Numbered from the stretch's first letter, positions 1 through 11,841 are shown. The stretch is 64,000 bases of DNA from Rhabditoides inermis (GCA_963966185.1 CAWZYM010000025.1:1-64000), one strand, 5' to 3'. The notes: generated by a model not told the origin, from the sequence alone. Numbers and translations: made by a program.

Positions 1-530
1 ATGAAACTCGAGTATTCCCTAAGGCGCCAAGTTTGATTACCAGCCGGGCCGCCAGGAATCGTGCGAGAGGCAGGGGGTAGAAAGAGAGAGGTGTGGACTG
101 ATAGATCCTCTCATTCGAGGGCAAAGTTATGATGAAACTCGAGTATTCCCTAAGGCGCCAAGTTTGATTACCAGCCGGGCCGCCAGGAATCGTGCGAGAG
201 GCAGGGGGTAGAAAGAGAGAGGTGGGCAAGACTGATAGATCCTCTCATTCGAGGGCAAAGTTATGATGAAACTCGAGTATTCCCTAAGGCGCCAAGTTTG
301 ATTACCAGCCGGGCCGCCAGGAATCGTGCGAGAGGCAGGGGGTAGAAAGAGAGAGGTGTGGACTGATAGATCCTCTCATTCGAGGGCAAAGTTATGATGA
401 AACTCGAGTATTCCCTAAGGCGCCAAGTTTGATTACCAGCCGGGCCGCCAGGAGTTGTGCGAGAGGCAGGGGGTAGAAAGAGAGAGGTGAGGAAGACTGA
501 TAGATCCTCTCATTCGAGGGCAAAGTTATA
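1..530. repeat. Satellite array, block 1 (four 131/134-bp units)
   Basis: Four head-to-tail units start at about 1, 132, 266 and 397. Unit length alternates between 131 and 134 bp because of a short variable segment after the GAGAGAGGTG stretch. Copies are nearly identical, with single-base changes. The array begins at base 1, so it probably extends beyond the window. The units read through as open frames on the minus strand, but neither length keeps one frame across successive units together with the variable segment, so I treat it as non-coding satellite DNA. Confidence 0.95.
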
Positions 531-799
531 ATATTATTCTGGGAGATAGTTCGCCAGATTACGGTAGAAAATCGATCTACCCTCGAGTCGCATTCGATCT
601 ACCTTCTAGTCGTGAGGAGACCCAAGCGCGCGCTTTCAAACGATAATATTGATCAAAGAAGCCGGCATGCGAATCAAAGAGGCCGCGCGACACTCGACCA
701 TTTGCCCGCGCTGTCTGGCCTCTCTCGCTCGAAACTGAGTTTCGCCAACTGACCCCGGCTGGCAATAACAGAAACTATCCACCATGCGGCGACTATATG
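531..799. other. Unique spacer splitting the satellite array
   Basis: About 270 bp unrelated to the flanking units. It contains a short imperfect direct repeat (TCGATCTACC near 562, ATTCGATCTACC near 592) and GC-rich sequence. No gene is visible. It may be an insertion into an originally continuous array or the join between two arrays. Confidence 0.6.
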
Positions 800-1330
800 A
801 TGAAACTCGAGTATTCCCTAAGGCGCCAAATTTGATTACCAGCCGGGCCGCCAGGAATCGTGCGAGAGGCAGGGGGTAGAAAGAGAGAGGTGGGCAAGAC
901 TGATAGATCCTCTCATTCGAGGGCAAAGTTATGATGAAACTCGAGTATTCCCTAAGGCGCCAAGTTTGATTACCAGCCGGACCGCCAGGAATCGTGCGAG
1001 AGGCAGGGGGTAGAAAGAGAGAGGTGGGCAAGACTGATAGATCCTCTCATTCGAGGGCAAAGTTATGATGAAACTCGAGTATTCCCTAAGGCGCCAAGTT
1101 TGATTACCAGCCGGGCCGCCAGGAATCGTGCGAGAGGCAGGGGGTAGAAAGAGAGAGGTGACGAAGACTGATAGATCCTCTCATTCGAGGGCAAAGTTAT
1201 GATGAAACTCGAGTATTCCCTAAGGCGCCAAGTTTGATTACCAGCCGGGCCGCCAGGAATCGTGCGAGAGGCAGGGGGTAGAAAGAGAGAGTTGGGCAAG
1301 ACTGATAGATCCTCTCATTCGAGAGCAAAG
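800..1330. repeat. Satellite array, block 2 (four 134-bp units)
   Basis: Units start at about 800, 934, 1068 and 1202 with a constant 134-bp period, and the last copy degrades near 1325. All four are of the longer type, while block 1 mixes 131- and 134-bp forms, so the blocks have been homogenised separately. Confidence 0.95.
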
Positions 1331-2126
1331 ATTCGATGGCAAAGGGAGACGAGGTAGTGATGAGGAAAGATGATGGAAGAGTGGTGACTAGACGATAAAA
1401 GAAGAGGTAGGTGTGAGATGTACCGTGATGACTTGGTAGATCCTCGGATGGGCAGAGAGTGAAGGCATGCGACCGCTCGGCAGGTGCGACAAAACAACGA
1501 ATGCCCACTGGTCGCCGTCATTTCTTCACATCGAGACCAATCAGACCAACTCACATTAGCATGCCCCGCCCCTCCAGTGAGAGGGGGGATAGAATAAACA
1601 GAAGGGAGGGGGAGGAAGAGATGAAAGAGGTGTACGTGGATTATGTTCCGCCAATGCTCCAGTTTTTATTCGCCGATGATCTACCTTCTCTATCACTCAG
1701 TCGAAACTTCATATTAATACTCGCATATTCAACAGTATCTTCTCTTTCCTCTTCTTTCACTACTCAGTCCTACAACCCTGCTGAGACGAGGATCTGGCAC
1801 TAGAAATAATAATCAATCATTAGTTTCACAAGTAACAAATATCAAATTATATTTATTAAACATCGCTCGATGTCGCACCGAGTATATCTCTGTTCAATAG
1901 ACAGTCTCACCGTCGAGACTACATCACCTGGGAGAGGCTATATGCCAAAATTGAAATACCATATACAAGTGAATCAATGCTTGCATCATTCGACTCGTCT
2001 CTCACTCAAAAAATAAACACTAGATACTAGCGCTGGTCAGTAGTCTACGCGGGTCAGTGGGTGTGTAATCGGCTATGCTATGTACAGTCAGGCTGTGAGT
2101 GGGCGGGGCTTGTGGGGGCGGGGCGT
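1331..2126. other. Spacer between satellite and first gene
   Basis: About 800 bp. A 114-codon open frame at 1459-1803 (+) is low-complexity and resembles nothing I know. The right part probably contains the 3' UTR of the nucleotidase gene. No RNA gene is seen. Confidence 0.5.
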
Positions 2127-2721
2127 CTATTGCCTGGCGGCGGTGACGGCTTGTTGGATGAGGTTGGGCACAGTCATCGACTGGTCGTCGATCAGCACAA
2201 TGTCGTATCCGTCGAGGTACGTGTCAAGCAGGGCGTCAACCTGCAACACCACACTCACATCTCTCCTCTCTCCCTCCCCCTCTCTCACCTGGAAGTTGAG
2301 GAACCCGATCTTGAGTGTGTGTCCGTCCCTCTCCACTCCCACATCCATGTGCAGGTCTCCCAGCGAGTCTCCCAGCAGCATCACATTCGTCCTCGATGAG
2401 ATCTCGTGGAAGAAGCCCGCCTCCTTCTTGATCACCGACGCATTCTTGCAGAACGTGTGGATCAGCGGCTCCGAGAACGACACCACCTCCTCCTAGACGA
2501 AGCAAATAGCAATCGATAAATCAATCAATACACATACCTTGTCGTTGAACTGCATCATGTTGGATATGATGTGGACGTTGGAGGGGACCTCTCCGAGGCG
2601 CTGATCAAAGAACATCTCGATGATGTTGCCCAGACCGGCCGAGAAGACCACGAAGGGAACGTTCTTCGACTTGAGCTCGGACATCATCGACGTAGAACCG
2701 TCCCTGAACATGCACCAATGA

Positions 2722-2786
<65 letters not shown>

Positions 2787-4002
2787 CCTCCCCTGCCTCT
2801 CCACATACCTCAGCTTGATCTTGCTGTCCTTGACAAACTCGTTGATGAGTCCCTTCGTGAACTTGGCCTCGATAATGTATCCGTGCGACGTGTTCCACCT
2901 GAAACAGCCTCATTCAGCCCCGCCCCCCTCCCTTTCCGCCCACTCACCACTCCTCCATGTAGGGCGTCTTCTCCTCGTTGCTCATGTTCGGGTCGAACTC
3001 GATGGGGTAGAACTTGTCCTTGAGGTCCTTGAACTTCTGCGAGAGGTTGGCGGACACGCGGTCGGCCTCGTTGTCGAACACTCCGTGGGTGGTCCAGCAG
3101 CGAGAGCCGTCCGCGTCCTTGGCACGCGACAGAGTGTAGTCAAAGTCGGTGATGACCATGAACTTGTCCGACCCGTCTCCCACCATGTCCCGCAGCTTCG
3201 CCTCCACCACACTGCGGTTCTTCACGCGCACCTAGAGGGAGGGGTGAGAGGGGACAGAGAGGGGGGACACTCACCTGGGGGAGGTTGAGGATGTTCTCGA
3301 ACGCGCTCAGCTTGGTCATGTCTGTGTTGTGGGGGATGTCGACTGTGGAGAAGGGCACAGAGTCGCTGACAGACGGGGTGGAAGAGATAGTCTCAGGCAC
3401 TGCAAACACACAAGCATCAGAACACGAGCAACCAATCAGGGACACAACCAGACAGCTTCGACATCACAAAAAGTGAGTGTGAAATCATCCGAGGTCTCAT
3501 CAATTCAAAGGTGTAATCCCTCCTCGTTCCGTAATCGACAAGTGGAGCCAGGCAGTGAAACGGGAAAGGAAAGGGCGCGGGCGAAAGAAATGTAAAAACG
3601 AGCAGGCAGACATGCAGGCATTTTTCATAAATCGGGTGGAGCAATGGAAGCGCTTTCTCTCCGACTGCACTGTGTAACAGCGCGCGCATGACACTACTCT
3701 CTCACTATCCCATTCAATCTTTGCGCACTCGTCTACACTAGCAGCAATCAACGCCCGTTATGATCTCTGATAAGCTACCCGATTCCTTTCAGTGCTCGTG
3801 ATACCACGCCACTGTCTGGAAACTGCTCGTCCTCAGCCGCCTCCGCGCGACTCCGCGCGACTCCGCCACTCGCGTTGCAATGTTTGACGTCTGTGTTTTT
3901 GATACACGGACCAGGACCACTGCATATGAGAAGAGCAAATAGCATAGACTGCAGGTGGAAAAGCGAGCGACGATCAAACAATCACCTGGAACCGGAGAAC
4001 GC

Positions 4003-4043
<41 letters not shown>

Positions 4044-5067
4044 AATCACACTCGCCAACAGATGGAATATGCCGAACAGACAGGCGGCTCCCAGACGCAC
4101 ATCTCCTCTTGTCTTTTATACGCGTGCAATCACTCAACTAGTTTCGAATAACAGCGACCAAGTTTTCAAAGTTTCCAAAGTTCGAGTGTCGTCGCAGTCA
4201 CTCAAAAAAGACGTGATTCAATCTCGATCAACGTCAAAAAGTGCGAGACGGCAATTATTATACGCACTACTAGTCTGGCCACTCACTCACGGTCGAGTGG
4301 ACAAGAGCCACACGACCTTGCCACTTCCTACCAGCCCCCACCACCACCACTCCGCACTAACCAGCGGCTGGCGGCAACAGTGTCTCTCTGCCACATGCAG
4401 ACAACTCCTTTTAGCGAAGCGAACACAACCCGCTGAGACAAAATGACAAAACCCGAAACCCACTGTTCGCTGCGATGAGAGCGACGGGAATGAGGCCGGT
4501 CGAGCTCATTTCGGATGATGAATTCAAATGTGGAATTCGGGTGGCCAATAGGCAGAATGGTCCGTCCGCCTCAGCCTCAGCCTCTTATACCCCTCCGCCT
4601 GGGACCAGACCGGGCGGGATCCCACTATCTACACACGATTATCACGCTTCCATCTATCTATAACCGTCTCCCCACCCTCTCTCATCTTCAATCATAGTAC
4701 GAAACTCACTGAGAATTTACGACCATTGACTACTGTCCTGTCCCTGCCGAGAGATAGGGACAAGGGCATTCCCTGGATGAAAAAGCATCAGAATGACCCC
4801 ACGTCCCGCGCTCTTATCACACACTATCAAACACTTTCTACTGAACGAAACAGAAACATGCAACTAGAACTAGTACAGGTTTCAAAATATCAGCAGAACC
4901 ACCACTACCCAATAGCAAGCATAATGAGCAAGCAGTAGGAGAAGGAAAGGGGGCATACCTCGGAAGAGGGGAGTGACGGCGAAAAGCCTTCGTTGCGAGA
5001 CGCGCAGTGAGTGGAGGGATGTGGTGGCGAGAGCAGCGGTGGCCGCTGCCTTGCCCAACCCGCGCAT
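2127..5067 (-). CDS. NT5C3: Cytosolic 5'-nucleotidase III-like HAD phosphatase, with mitochondrial-type leader
   Basis: Pyrimidine 5'-nucleotidases of this family dephosphorylate nucleoside monophosphates such as CMP and UMP. Seven exons on the minus strand join in phase: 5067-4959, 3399-3275, 3231-2948, 2898-2809, 2703-2538, 2492-2289, 2240-2127, giving 363 residues. HAD motif I reads DFDYTLS, with the first Asp as expected nucleophile; motif II lies in VVFSAG and the acidic motif in LLGDSLGD. Exon 1 encodes a basic, Ala/Ser/Arg-rich stretch without acidic residues (about 36 aa), typical of a mitochondrial targeting peptide. It is separated by a 1.56-kb intron, so an alternative downstream promoter could give a cytosolic form. 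A paralogue follows at 5631-6953. The family is secure; the organelle is inferred. Confidence 0.9.
3400..4958 (-). other. Large first intron of the 5'-nucleotidase gene
   Basis: This 1.56-kb intron is about 25 times longer than most introns here and contains a CT tract at about 4004-4040. It may hold an alternative promoter for a leaderless isoform. I see no convincing gene in it on either strand. Confidence 0.6.
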
Positions 5068-5630
5068 CCACCCGCCTGCAGCCAGTAATGACCACAACTC
5101 GCACCCAATCTCCAATCACCAATCAAGATGCAAATAACAATTGCGACAGCTCAGATTTGAATAGTCTAGTGAATACCAGCTGGCAGCAGGGCGCAGATCA
5201 ATGCGATTCGCGGGCAGACAATCGCAGTTCTTCTTTGTGTGTGTTTGTATCTCTCACTATCTCACCCGCCACAGCACTATTACTTGCATTCTCTCTCATT
5301 CTATTACACACTTATTCGTTTACTAGTACATCGCCTCGAGGTATAATGCCACAAAACAGACAGAAAATATGACATCCGAGAGTCAACGGATTGCAACTGC
5401 TCTGCAGGCAAGAGACGCACAAAAACAGTATGGTAATGAATTCTTTATCAATTCGTTGAAATTGAACATCACATACTGTAACAAAAAACGGGGCTAGATA
5501 ATTCATGACCTGGACATATGGGATATTGGAGAGATAAGCATATGTCAATGAACGAATGGCTACTGGAAATGCTGGCGTTCGACCCTTGGAGAGCAACTGT
5601 ATAGTAGAGGAGATAAGAATAAAGTCCCGG
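5068..5630. other. Spacer between the two nucleotidase genes
   Basis: About 560 bp of AT-rich sequence that should contain the upstream region of the first nucleotidase gene and the 3' UTR of its paralogue. No coding or RNA gene is seen. Confidence 0.5.
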
Positions 5631-6953
5631 CTAGAGGAGTGTGCAGAACTCGTCGACCCACGCAGGCAGGTCGGCTGCCGAGACGACTTGATCGAACAAA
5701 CCACACATACCACGCTTGTTCACCTGAAAAAAAAACACACTTACGCGAGACCACCCAAGTTCCCGAGTAGAAAGTGTGTGCACCCTCTATCAGTAGATAT
5801 CAATAAATAATCACTAACGAACTGCTCGACAAAGTACCAGAGCCACACAAATCATACTCATATTTTACGACCACTATCTTTACAATCGACATAATCAAGT
5901 GCGTGCTAAATTCGGAAGAATCGATACATCTAATATACTCACCTCTCCTTTCTCATCGATGCCGACCGTCCAACAGTCTTTGAGATGGGGAAAGGCATCT
6001 GCCATCCTCACATCACTCGGCTCGTCTCCAAGCAACACACAGTGGGCACGGGACGATACCCACGCACGCCTAAACAAGAATATGGTTTCATAGAATCTAC
6101 ATGAACTCACGTCTCCTCGTCCACAGCCAGCCACTTGTTGAGCGAGTGTAGGGGCGGGTCAGTGAATCCCACCAACACGTCCTACAAACAACCACGTCAT
6201 GATCATCACATCATTTGCTACCCATCTCACGTCAACCTCATTGAAAAGTGCAAACAGTCAAACGCTAACCAACACACCTTCTCGTTAAAGTACATCGAGT
6301 TGGAGATGACCCTGTAGGATTGGCTGTGCCCAGGCAAGTGTCTGTCGAAGACGGCTTGGATGACATCTGTGATGCCGGCAGACAGCACCACCACCGGCAC
6401 TCCCTTTCCAGCCGCCACTAGCAGCAGGCCAACCATCTCGGGTCTGCATGCACACACCAGTACGGGGACACTCGTGGACGGCGCACCTGATGGCGAGTGT
6501 GGAGCAATCCACCTCGTGGCGCAGCTGCTCCCTGCGCAGCCCCGTCTCCACCATGTATGCGTGCGACGTCCTCCACCACTCCGTCAACACCCTGTCCCTC
6601 TCCCCCTCCCCCTTCACATGTGACAGCTTCGCCTCGAACCGCGCATTCATCGTGTCGTGCTGTACATGCATTGACCAATGCCCCGCCCTGCCGCCCACCT
6701 CCTCTCCGAGTGTCCTCCCACTCGCACACCGCCTCTCCCTGCTGAGTGACTCGTGTGCGATGGCGCATCTCCGCCCGCCCTCCTCCCGCTTCGAAAGAGT
6801 GTAGTCAAAATCGGCAAGGATCTGAACGCATGTATTAGACAACTACCATGTTTGTATGTGAGACCACACAACACTCACCATCAACTCGTTGCTGCCGTGC
6901 CGCAACATGTTCAGCAACTTTTCCGGCAACATGGTGCCTCCTGACTCTTCCAT
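5631..6953 (-). CDS. NT5C3: Second 5'-nucleotidase III-like HAD phosphatase (tandem paralogue)
   Basis: Six exons join in phase: 6953-6879, 6821-6487, 6443-6278, 6181-6111, 6069-5943, 5723-5631, giving 288 residues. The nucleophile motif reads DFDYTLS as in the upstream copy. Other shared landmarks are an EWW[RN]TSH segment, the SAG(I/L) motif and LLGDEPSD. The start is the Met followed by EESGG, and the protein has no targeting leader, so it is predicted cytosolic. Exon structure differs from the neighbour: exon 2 covers what is split over two exons there. Sequence between motifs has diverged strongly, so the duplication is old or this copy evolves quickly. Catalytic residues look intact. 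Confidence 0.88.
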
Positions 6954-7266
6954 TTCACCGAACTATATTCCTATTGAAACAGATACGACCGGAACGCATG
7001 CGACCCAATGCGACCGTCGTCAAACAAAATCACAAAACACACACGCCATACACATCCCATTTACTCGAGTATCAGCGGAGAGGATAACAACATGTGAAAC
7101 AGTTACACGAATGAGATACGCCGCGCGAGTGTACGGTATACGGTAACAATTAACAGGAAGAGGGGTCTCGGGTCAGTCCGGGGAGACAAACCGCAGTGAA
7201 TGGTGGGTGAACAATAGATGAATGAGATAACATACGAGGCGGCAGCAGACACGTGCCGTGCCTTGT
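6954..7266. other. Spacer between nucleotidase paralogue and U2AF1
   Basis: 313 bp. It holds the presumptive upstream region of the nucleotidase paralogue and the 3' UTR of the U2AF gene. A TAG lies 9 bases before the nucleotidase ATG. Nothing else is seen. Confidence 0.5.
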
Positions 7267-8502
7267 CTAGCGGCGGCGGTCGCGGTCCCCTCCACGCCTG
7301 TCGTCGCGACGCTCCCTGTCGCGGTCGTACCTCTCGCTATAAACACAACCTACTTAACCAGAAACCAACACGCACCGCTACTCCTTCAGCACAACAAACA
7401 TTTTAGTAACCAGTATAAAACATACTCACCGTCTCCTGGGAACGGGGGAAGGACCGCGACGGCCGCCACCGCCGCCGCCGCCTCCACCGCGGCCTCCATA
7501 CAGCTTGCGACGGAGGTCGGACGAGATGGGCTTGAGGTGCATGAAGTTGCAGAAGGCGCCCTTGGTGCAGCCGCCCAGCTCGTACTGCCTGGATACGAGA
7601 GCAGGCTTATCTATTTGTCCAATCACAGCCTGTGGATGCTCACCTGCAGCACGCCTCACGGAAGTCCGTCACCGGCGACAGCTCCGGCCACACAGCGTCG
7701 CCGTTGAACCTCAACAAAAATTCAATATATTTCCGAACATAACACATTGCCTACATATACAAAAAAATCTTACCAGCGGTTGGAGAGTCCCTGGACGCAC
7801 TTGTCAGCGTCCTCCTCCCTGTAGAACTTGACGTAGACGTTGCCGATCATGTGCTCGCCAATGTTGTCGCACACGTTCATCTCCTCGATCTCTCCGTACC
7901 TGTAAATAAATATTCAACCACGAAATGTAAACAATGATCCCACTTCTCGTTGAGCTCGACGAAGATTTCCTCGAAGAAGTCGTCAAAGTACGCCTGCTCC
8001 TCCTTGTTCTTTTCTCCAACCTGAACGAATAAAATGTGATAAATGAAGCGTTCATATAAACGATTAATTTGTTGTGAAACTATGATTAGAATTAAACAAA
8101 ACACAAACCTTGGAGAAGGCGTCGGCCTGGCGCACATCAACGACGGGGTTGTGGTAGAGGTTCTTCAGCAGAACCTGAAATTCGCACAGTGCAAGATTGT
8201 ATTACAATAATGTCATCGTTTTGTTTTTGTTAAACGTAATTATAGTTTGACGGAACCACCGACCGTCTGCGAGAAGGTGGGCATAATGTGAGTGCGGGAG
8301 CATTTCGAACCGTGTCGGCATGCTCCAATCTTGAAGTAGAACGAGCAGTTAACCTGAAACCAAACTTATATGATAATACATTGTTGCATAATGTACGTAT
8401 GGTGATAGGCAATTGCAAAGTTATCAAACCGACCTTATCCTTCTCAGTTCCGTAGATGGACGCCAGGTATTCGGCTCCGGACATGTGGTCACGACGCGCC
8501 AT
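7267..8502 (-). CDS. U2AF1: U2 snRNP auxiliary factor small subunit
   Basis: The small U2AF subunit contacts the 3' splice-site AG and partners the large subunit during early spliceosome assembly in the nucleus. Eight exons, 8502-8434, 8353-8264, 8174-8109, 8020-7944, 7899-7774, 7709-7644, 7588-7430 and 7336-7267, give 240 residues, the family's usual length. The first CCCH zinc finger begins [17 protein letters not shown] with C-x8-C-x5-C-x3-H spacing. A UHM/RRM-like core with [14 protein letters not shown] and a second CCCH finger ([16 protein letters not shown]) follow. The tail is a glycine run plus RE/RD/RS-type repeats, short as in invertebrate orthologues. The start gives [24 protein letters not shown] acceptor lies upstream of the ATG. 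Confidence 0.96.
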
Positions 8503-9019
8503 CGTGAATAAGGCTCGCTCACTAACAACACGAACTTTATATACAAAGTGAAATACCGCAACAAACACTTCAAACAAACAACAAAACTAAATAATGCATT
8601 CCGCGCATCGCACCCCCACGCGAGGTTGCCGCCTGCGATATTGATTTCATAATCGTTGTGTCACGCGAAGAGCGTTATGTCACAGTAGACAGCGAGTATT
8701 CGCAGACCAAAACAAACAAACGAAACAACAAAAGAACAGTTATTTCAAGTCTGTTAGATATCAATTAACTGATACGACCATGTTACCATCGTCTCGTATA
8801 TTGTAGTCCTTACTGATGACCCGGCCCATGTAATACGGTTCCTATGATGCCAGCGCCAGTGGCCCTAGGATTCCGAATCTCCCCTCCCCCCTCTGTCTTC
8901 GGTTTTATTATACCCTTTGCTTTTAAATGCCCACCAGGAGATATCGAGAGTCGTCTCCGAAACAATTGCAATTTACCGAATAATCGCACAAGTAATCGAA
9001 AGCAAACATTAGTCGAGTT

Positions 9020-9069
<50 letters not shown>

Positions 9070-9269
9070 GAGAGAGAGAGACGATAGAGTCGATCGATCG
9101 TCAACCATTGTACTCTCTTGCTGTGTGTGTGTTATGTCAAAAACATTCCCATTCGCTCAAGCGAAATTCTACCTGGTTCATCAAAGACACCTAACGCGAT
9201 ATATATTCTCTTATCTTTTCCTCCCTCTTTATGCGAGTCTATGAAATTACGTCAAATTACCCTTTCCAG
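8503..9269. other. Divergent promoter region between U2AF1 and DnaJ genes
   Basis: 767 bp between genes transcribed away from each other, so it must carry both promoters. A pure GA tract occupies about 9024-9064, some 200 bp upstream of the DnaJ start. No coding or RNA gene is seen. Confidence 0.55.
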
Positions 9270-9477
9270 ATGACCCATTATGACACCCTCGGGGTCTCGC
9301 GAACAGCCACGGAAGAAGAGTTGAAGAAGGCATACAGAGACCTCGCTCGGAAGTATCATCCAGACAAGAACCCCACAGAGGGGGACCGGTTCAAGGCTAT
9401 CTCCGAGGCATACGAGGTAGGAGCTCCTTCTTTCTCCTTTTTTTTCTCACTATCGTTGTTCTCCGTCTATTCTATTC

Positions 9478-9539
<62 letters not shown>

Positions 9540-9698
9540 TCCGTTCTATCCCTCTTTCACTCTTTCAGTCTCTTTCTCTTTCTCACTTTTTTTTCTCTCT
9601 CTCTCTCTCTCTTCCGTTCTATCCCTCTTTCACTCTTTCAGTCTCTTTCTCTTTCTCACTTTCTTTTCTTTGTTCTCCTCACTCACTCACTCACTCAC

Positions 9699-9780
<82 letters not shown>

Positions 9781-10310
9781 ATCCTCTTTCCTTCCAGATC
9801 CTGTCGGATCCCGAGAGCCGCACGGACTACGACATGGAGTTGCAGATCAAGGAGCGGAAGGCGCGCGCGCCGAGCGACCCGTTCTCTGGCATGTTCGGCG
9901 GTGGAGGGGCGAGGCAGGGCGGCCGGCCCGCCGATCCGTTCGCAGACCTGTTCGGAGGGGGCGGCATGCCCCGACAGAGGGGCTCGGGTGACCCGTACGC
10001 AGACCTGTTCGGGGGAGTGTATGGAGGGGGCGGTCGGCGGCCGGTCGACCCGTTCGCCGAGTTGTTCGGTGGGGGAGTGCGGGGCGGGGGGCAGGGACAG
10101 CGCCGGCCGGTCGACCCATTCGCAGGCATGTTCGGTGGGATGGGAGGGGGAGGGCCGCCCCCGAGACAGAGGCGGTCGGAGACGGTGGAGGTGGAGTTGA
10201 CGGGCAAGGACCTCATCAAGGGAGCCGTCATTGTGGGGGCCGTCGGAGTGGCCGCACTCGTATCGTCATTCTTAGGAGGAAGCGGAAGAAACAACAACAG
10301 GAGACACTAA
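9270..10310 (+). CDS. J-domain co-chaperone with repeated DPF motifs and C-terminal membrane anchor
   Basis: J-domain proteins stimulate Hsp70 ATPase activity. Two exons (9270-9416, 9798-10310) give 219 residues. The J-domain spans about residues 3-65 with the diagnostic HPD in [10 protein letters not shown]. The middle, about 75-185, is Gly-rich with five repeats of the form DP(F/Y)..(L/M)FGG. The last 40 residues hold a hydrophobic segment near [20 protein letters not shown] and a short basic Asn/Arg tail, suggesting a tail-anchored protein facing the cytosol. The start is taken at ATG 9270, directly after a CCAG acceptor. The only intron is 381 bp, almost all CT repeat, contains no in-frame stop and is divisible by three. 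It resembles small DNAJB types, but I cannot assign an orthologue. Confidence 0.88.
9481..9779. repeat. CT microsatellite filling the DnaJ intron
   Basis: Long (CT)n runs at about 9481-9540, 9594-9610 and 9702-9779. Between them a segment of about 60 bp (CTCTTCCGTTCTATCCCTC and following bases, near 9535 and 9608) occurs twice, so the intron grew by both slippage and segmental duplication. A CACT run (ACTCACTCACTC) lies near 9680. Confidence 0.9.
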
Positions 10311-10595
10311 CTGCAATTATGTCTAAGTTTCTGATGTACATAAAAAATCACTATTGATTGTCTACTCAGCTATCTCATGCACCATTGTAACATGTAAACA
10401 ACGTACTCTCACACCTAGGCTCATGTGTCGCGATCACTTTGTTTTCACACATTCACAAACGACGATTCATCCTATAAAACTGTTTTAAACGTTTATCTTG
10501 CAAAAGAGAGATACCGGGTATACATACACACGTCACGACAACACCGTTATTTACACGGTAACAATAAATAATAAATAGCGGGATACGGACAGATG

Positions 10596-11841
10596 TTACT
10601 CCTCGGGGTTGTAGGCGATGTCGCGGCCGATCTCGTCAGCAAACTCGTAGTACAGCTTCGACACATCGACAGGAGGCAGACGCTTCTTCTCGGTGGGAGT
10701 AATGTGCACCACTGCAAACACAGATTATGTATATGAGCTACTCGCAACTATGGTGGGGGGGGAGGGCACTCACTGTTGCAGACTCCTCCGGATCCCGAGT
10801 CGCGGAACGTGGCGTGCATGATGGCGCGGCGGCCGAGCTGCAGCGCCTCCTCGTCCGTCATCTCCTCCTTGTAGTGCGTGTCCAGCACTCCGTACGCGTT
10901 CAGAGAACCCGAGCCCACAGAGCACACGGCCAGCTGCACGCGCTCCCCGTCGGAGTCAACCTGAACCCACCACTATTTCAGAGCTACGAAGGATACTGAT
11001 ACCTTGAAGATGGCGGGACCGCGCTTGTCGTATCCGGCAATCATCGATCCAACAGAAAGACCCTGTCCGCGGTAGCCGTACAGCACATTCGAGAAGTACT
11101 TGGACGCAGCCGCCACAGTAATCTCAGTCTTCTCGCGCAGCTCGTACAGACTACAAAATATATTCGAAATAATCGGCCCACTGTAAGAGATCAGGAAGGG
11201 TAAACTAGTAAACTCACGTGCAGTACTTGGCAACGACGCGGGTCCACCACTGGCAGTCGGCGGCTCCTCCAGCCATCGTAGCCACCATGCGGTCTCCGAT
11301 GTCAAGAATCTTCATCACGGACTTCGAAGCTAAACGGGTTCATGTGCACTTCAAAAGCAATATATCTCGAAAGCAATGTAATACTCACATATGTACTCTC
11401 CGGAAGAGGCACGCGAGTCGACAGCAACGACGATACCTCCCTGAAAAACAATGGTGAAGAGATGGATACAGCAATTGGTTACCTTGTCATTGGCGGTCTT
11501 GGGCTTGTACTGGAAGGCGAGGGTGGTGGTTCCACGGCGGAACTGCAGGTTCTTAGCCGCAGAGTTCGGCCCGAAGTGCGTGTTCACAAACTCCTTGGCC
11601 TGAAACAAAAACAGGAATAAAACCGAAATGATGACATTAAGCACAAAATAAAAGTTTGAACGCAAACACTACGCGCAACAAGATTGTGGAATGTCAGAGA
11701 GTAACCACTCACATCGATTCCGAGTGGGGGCTGGGCGAAACGGAACGTCTCCATGTGGGGTTCGTTGATGTACCCCTTGTTGAACTCGGCCAACTGGCGG
11801 CCGTCGCACTCATCCTCTTCCTGGAAACTGCCTCCCCACAT
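10596..11841 (-). CDS. PSMB5: 20S proteasome subunit beta 5, chymotrypsin-like
   Basis: The beta-5 subunit carries the chymotrypsin-like Thr protease site of the 20S core. Seven exons, 11841-11713, 11599-11483, 11440-11389, 11329-11218, 11150-11003, 10960-10774 and 10711-10596, give 286 residues. The propeptide is about 66 residues; cleavage before the GTTTLAF triple Thr exposes catalytic Thr1. VDSRASSGEYI carries the conserved Asp17/Arg19 equivalents, and the SVMKILDIG segment carries the Lys33 equivalent. TMAGGAADC and SVGSGSLNAYG are beta-5 signatures. About seven extra residues (PKTANDK) lie between the first two strands, as I recall for nematode beta-5. An acceptor TTGCAG abuts the chosen ATG, so a short upstream coding exon cannot be excluded. 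Confidence 0.95.

Noticed and set aside
636..1299. Minus-strand open frames of up to 131 codons in the satellite
   Set aside because: They repeat the same peptide only because the DNA repeats, and the unit length shifts frame between copies.
9670..10200. Plus-strand 176-codon frame with a Leu-Ser repeat and Arg-rich end
   Set aside because: It is the CT intron and the second DnaJ exon read in the wrong frame.
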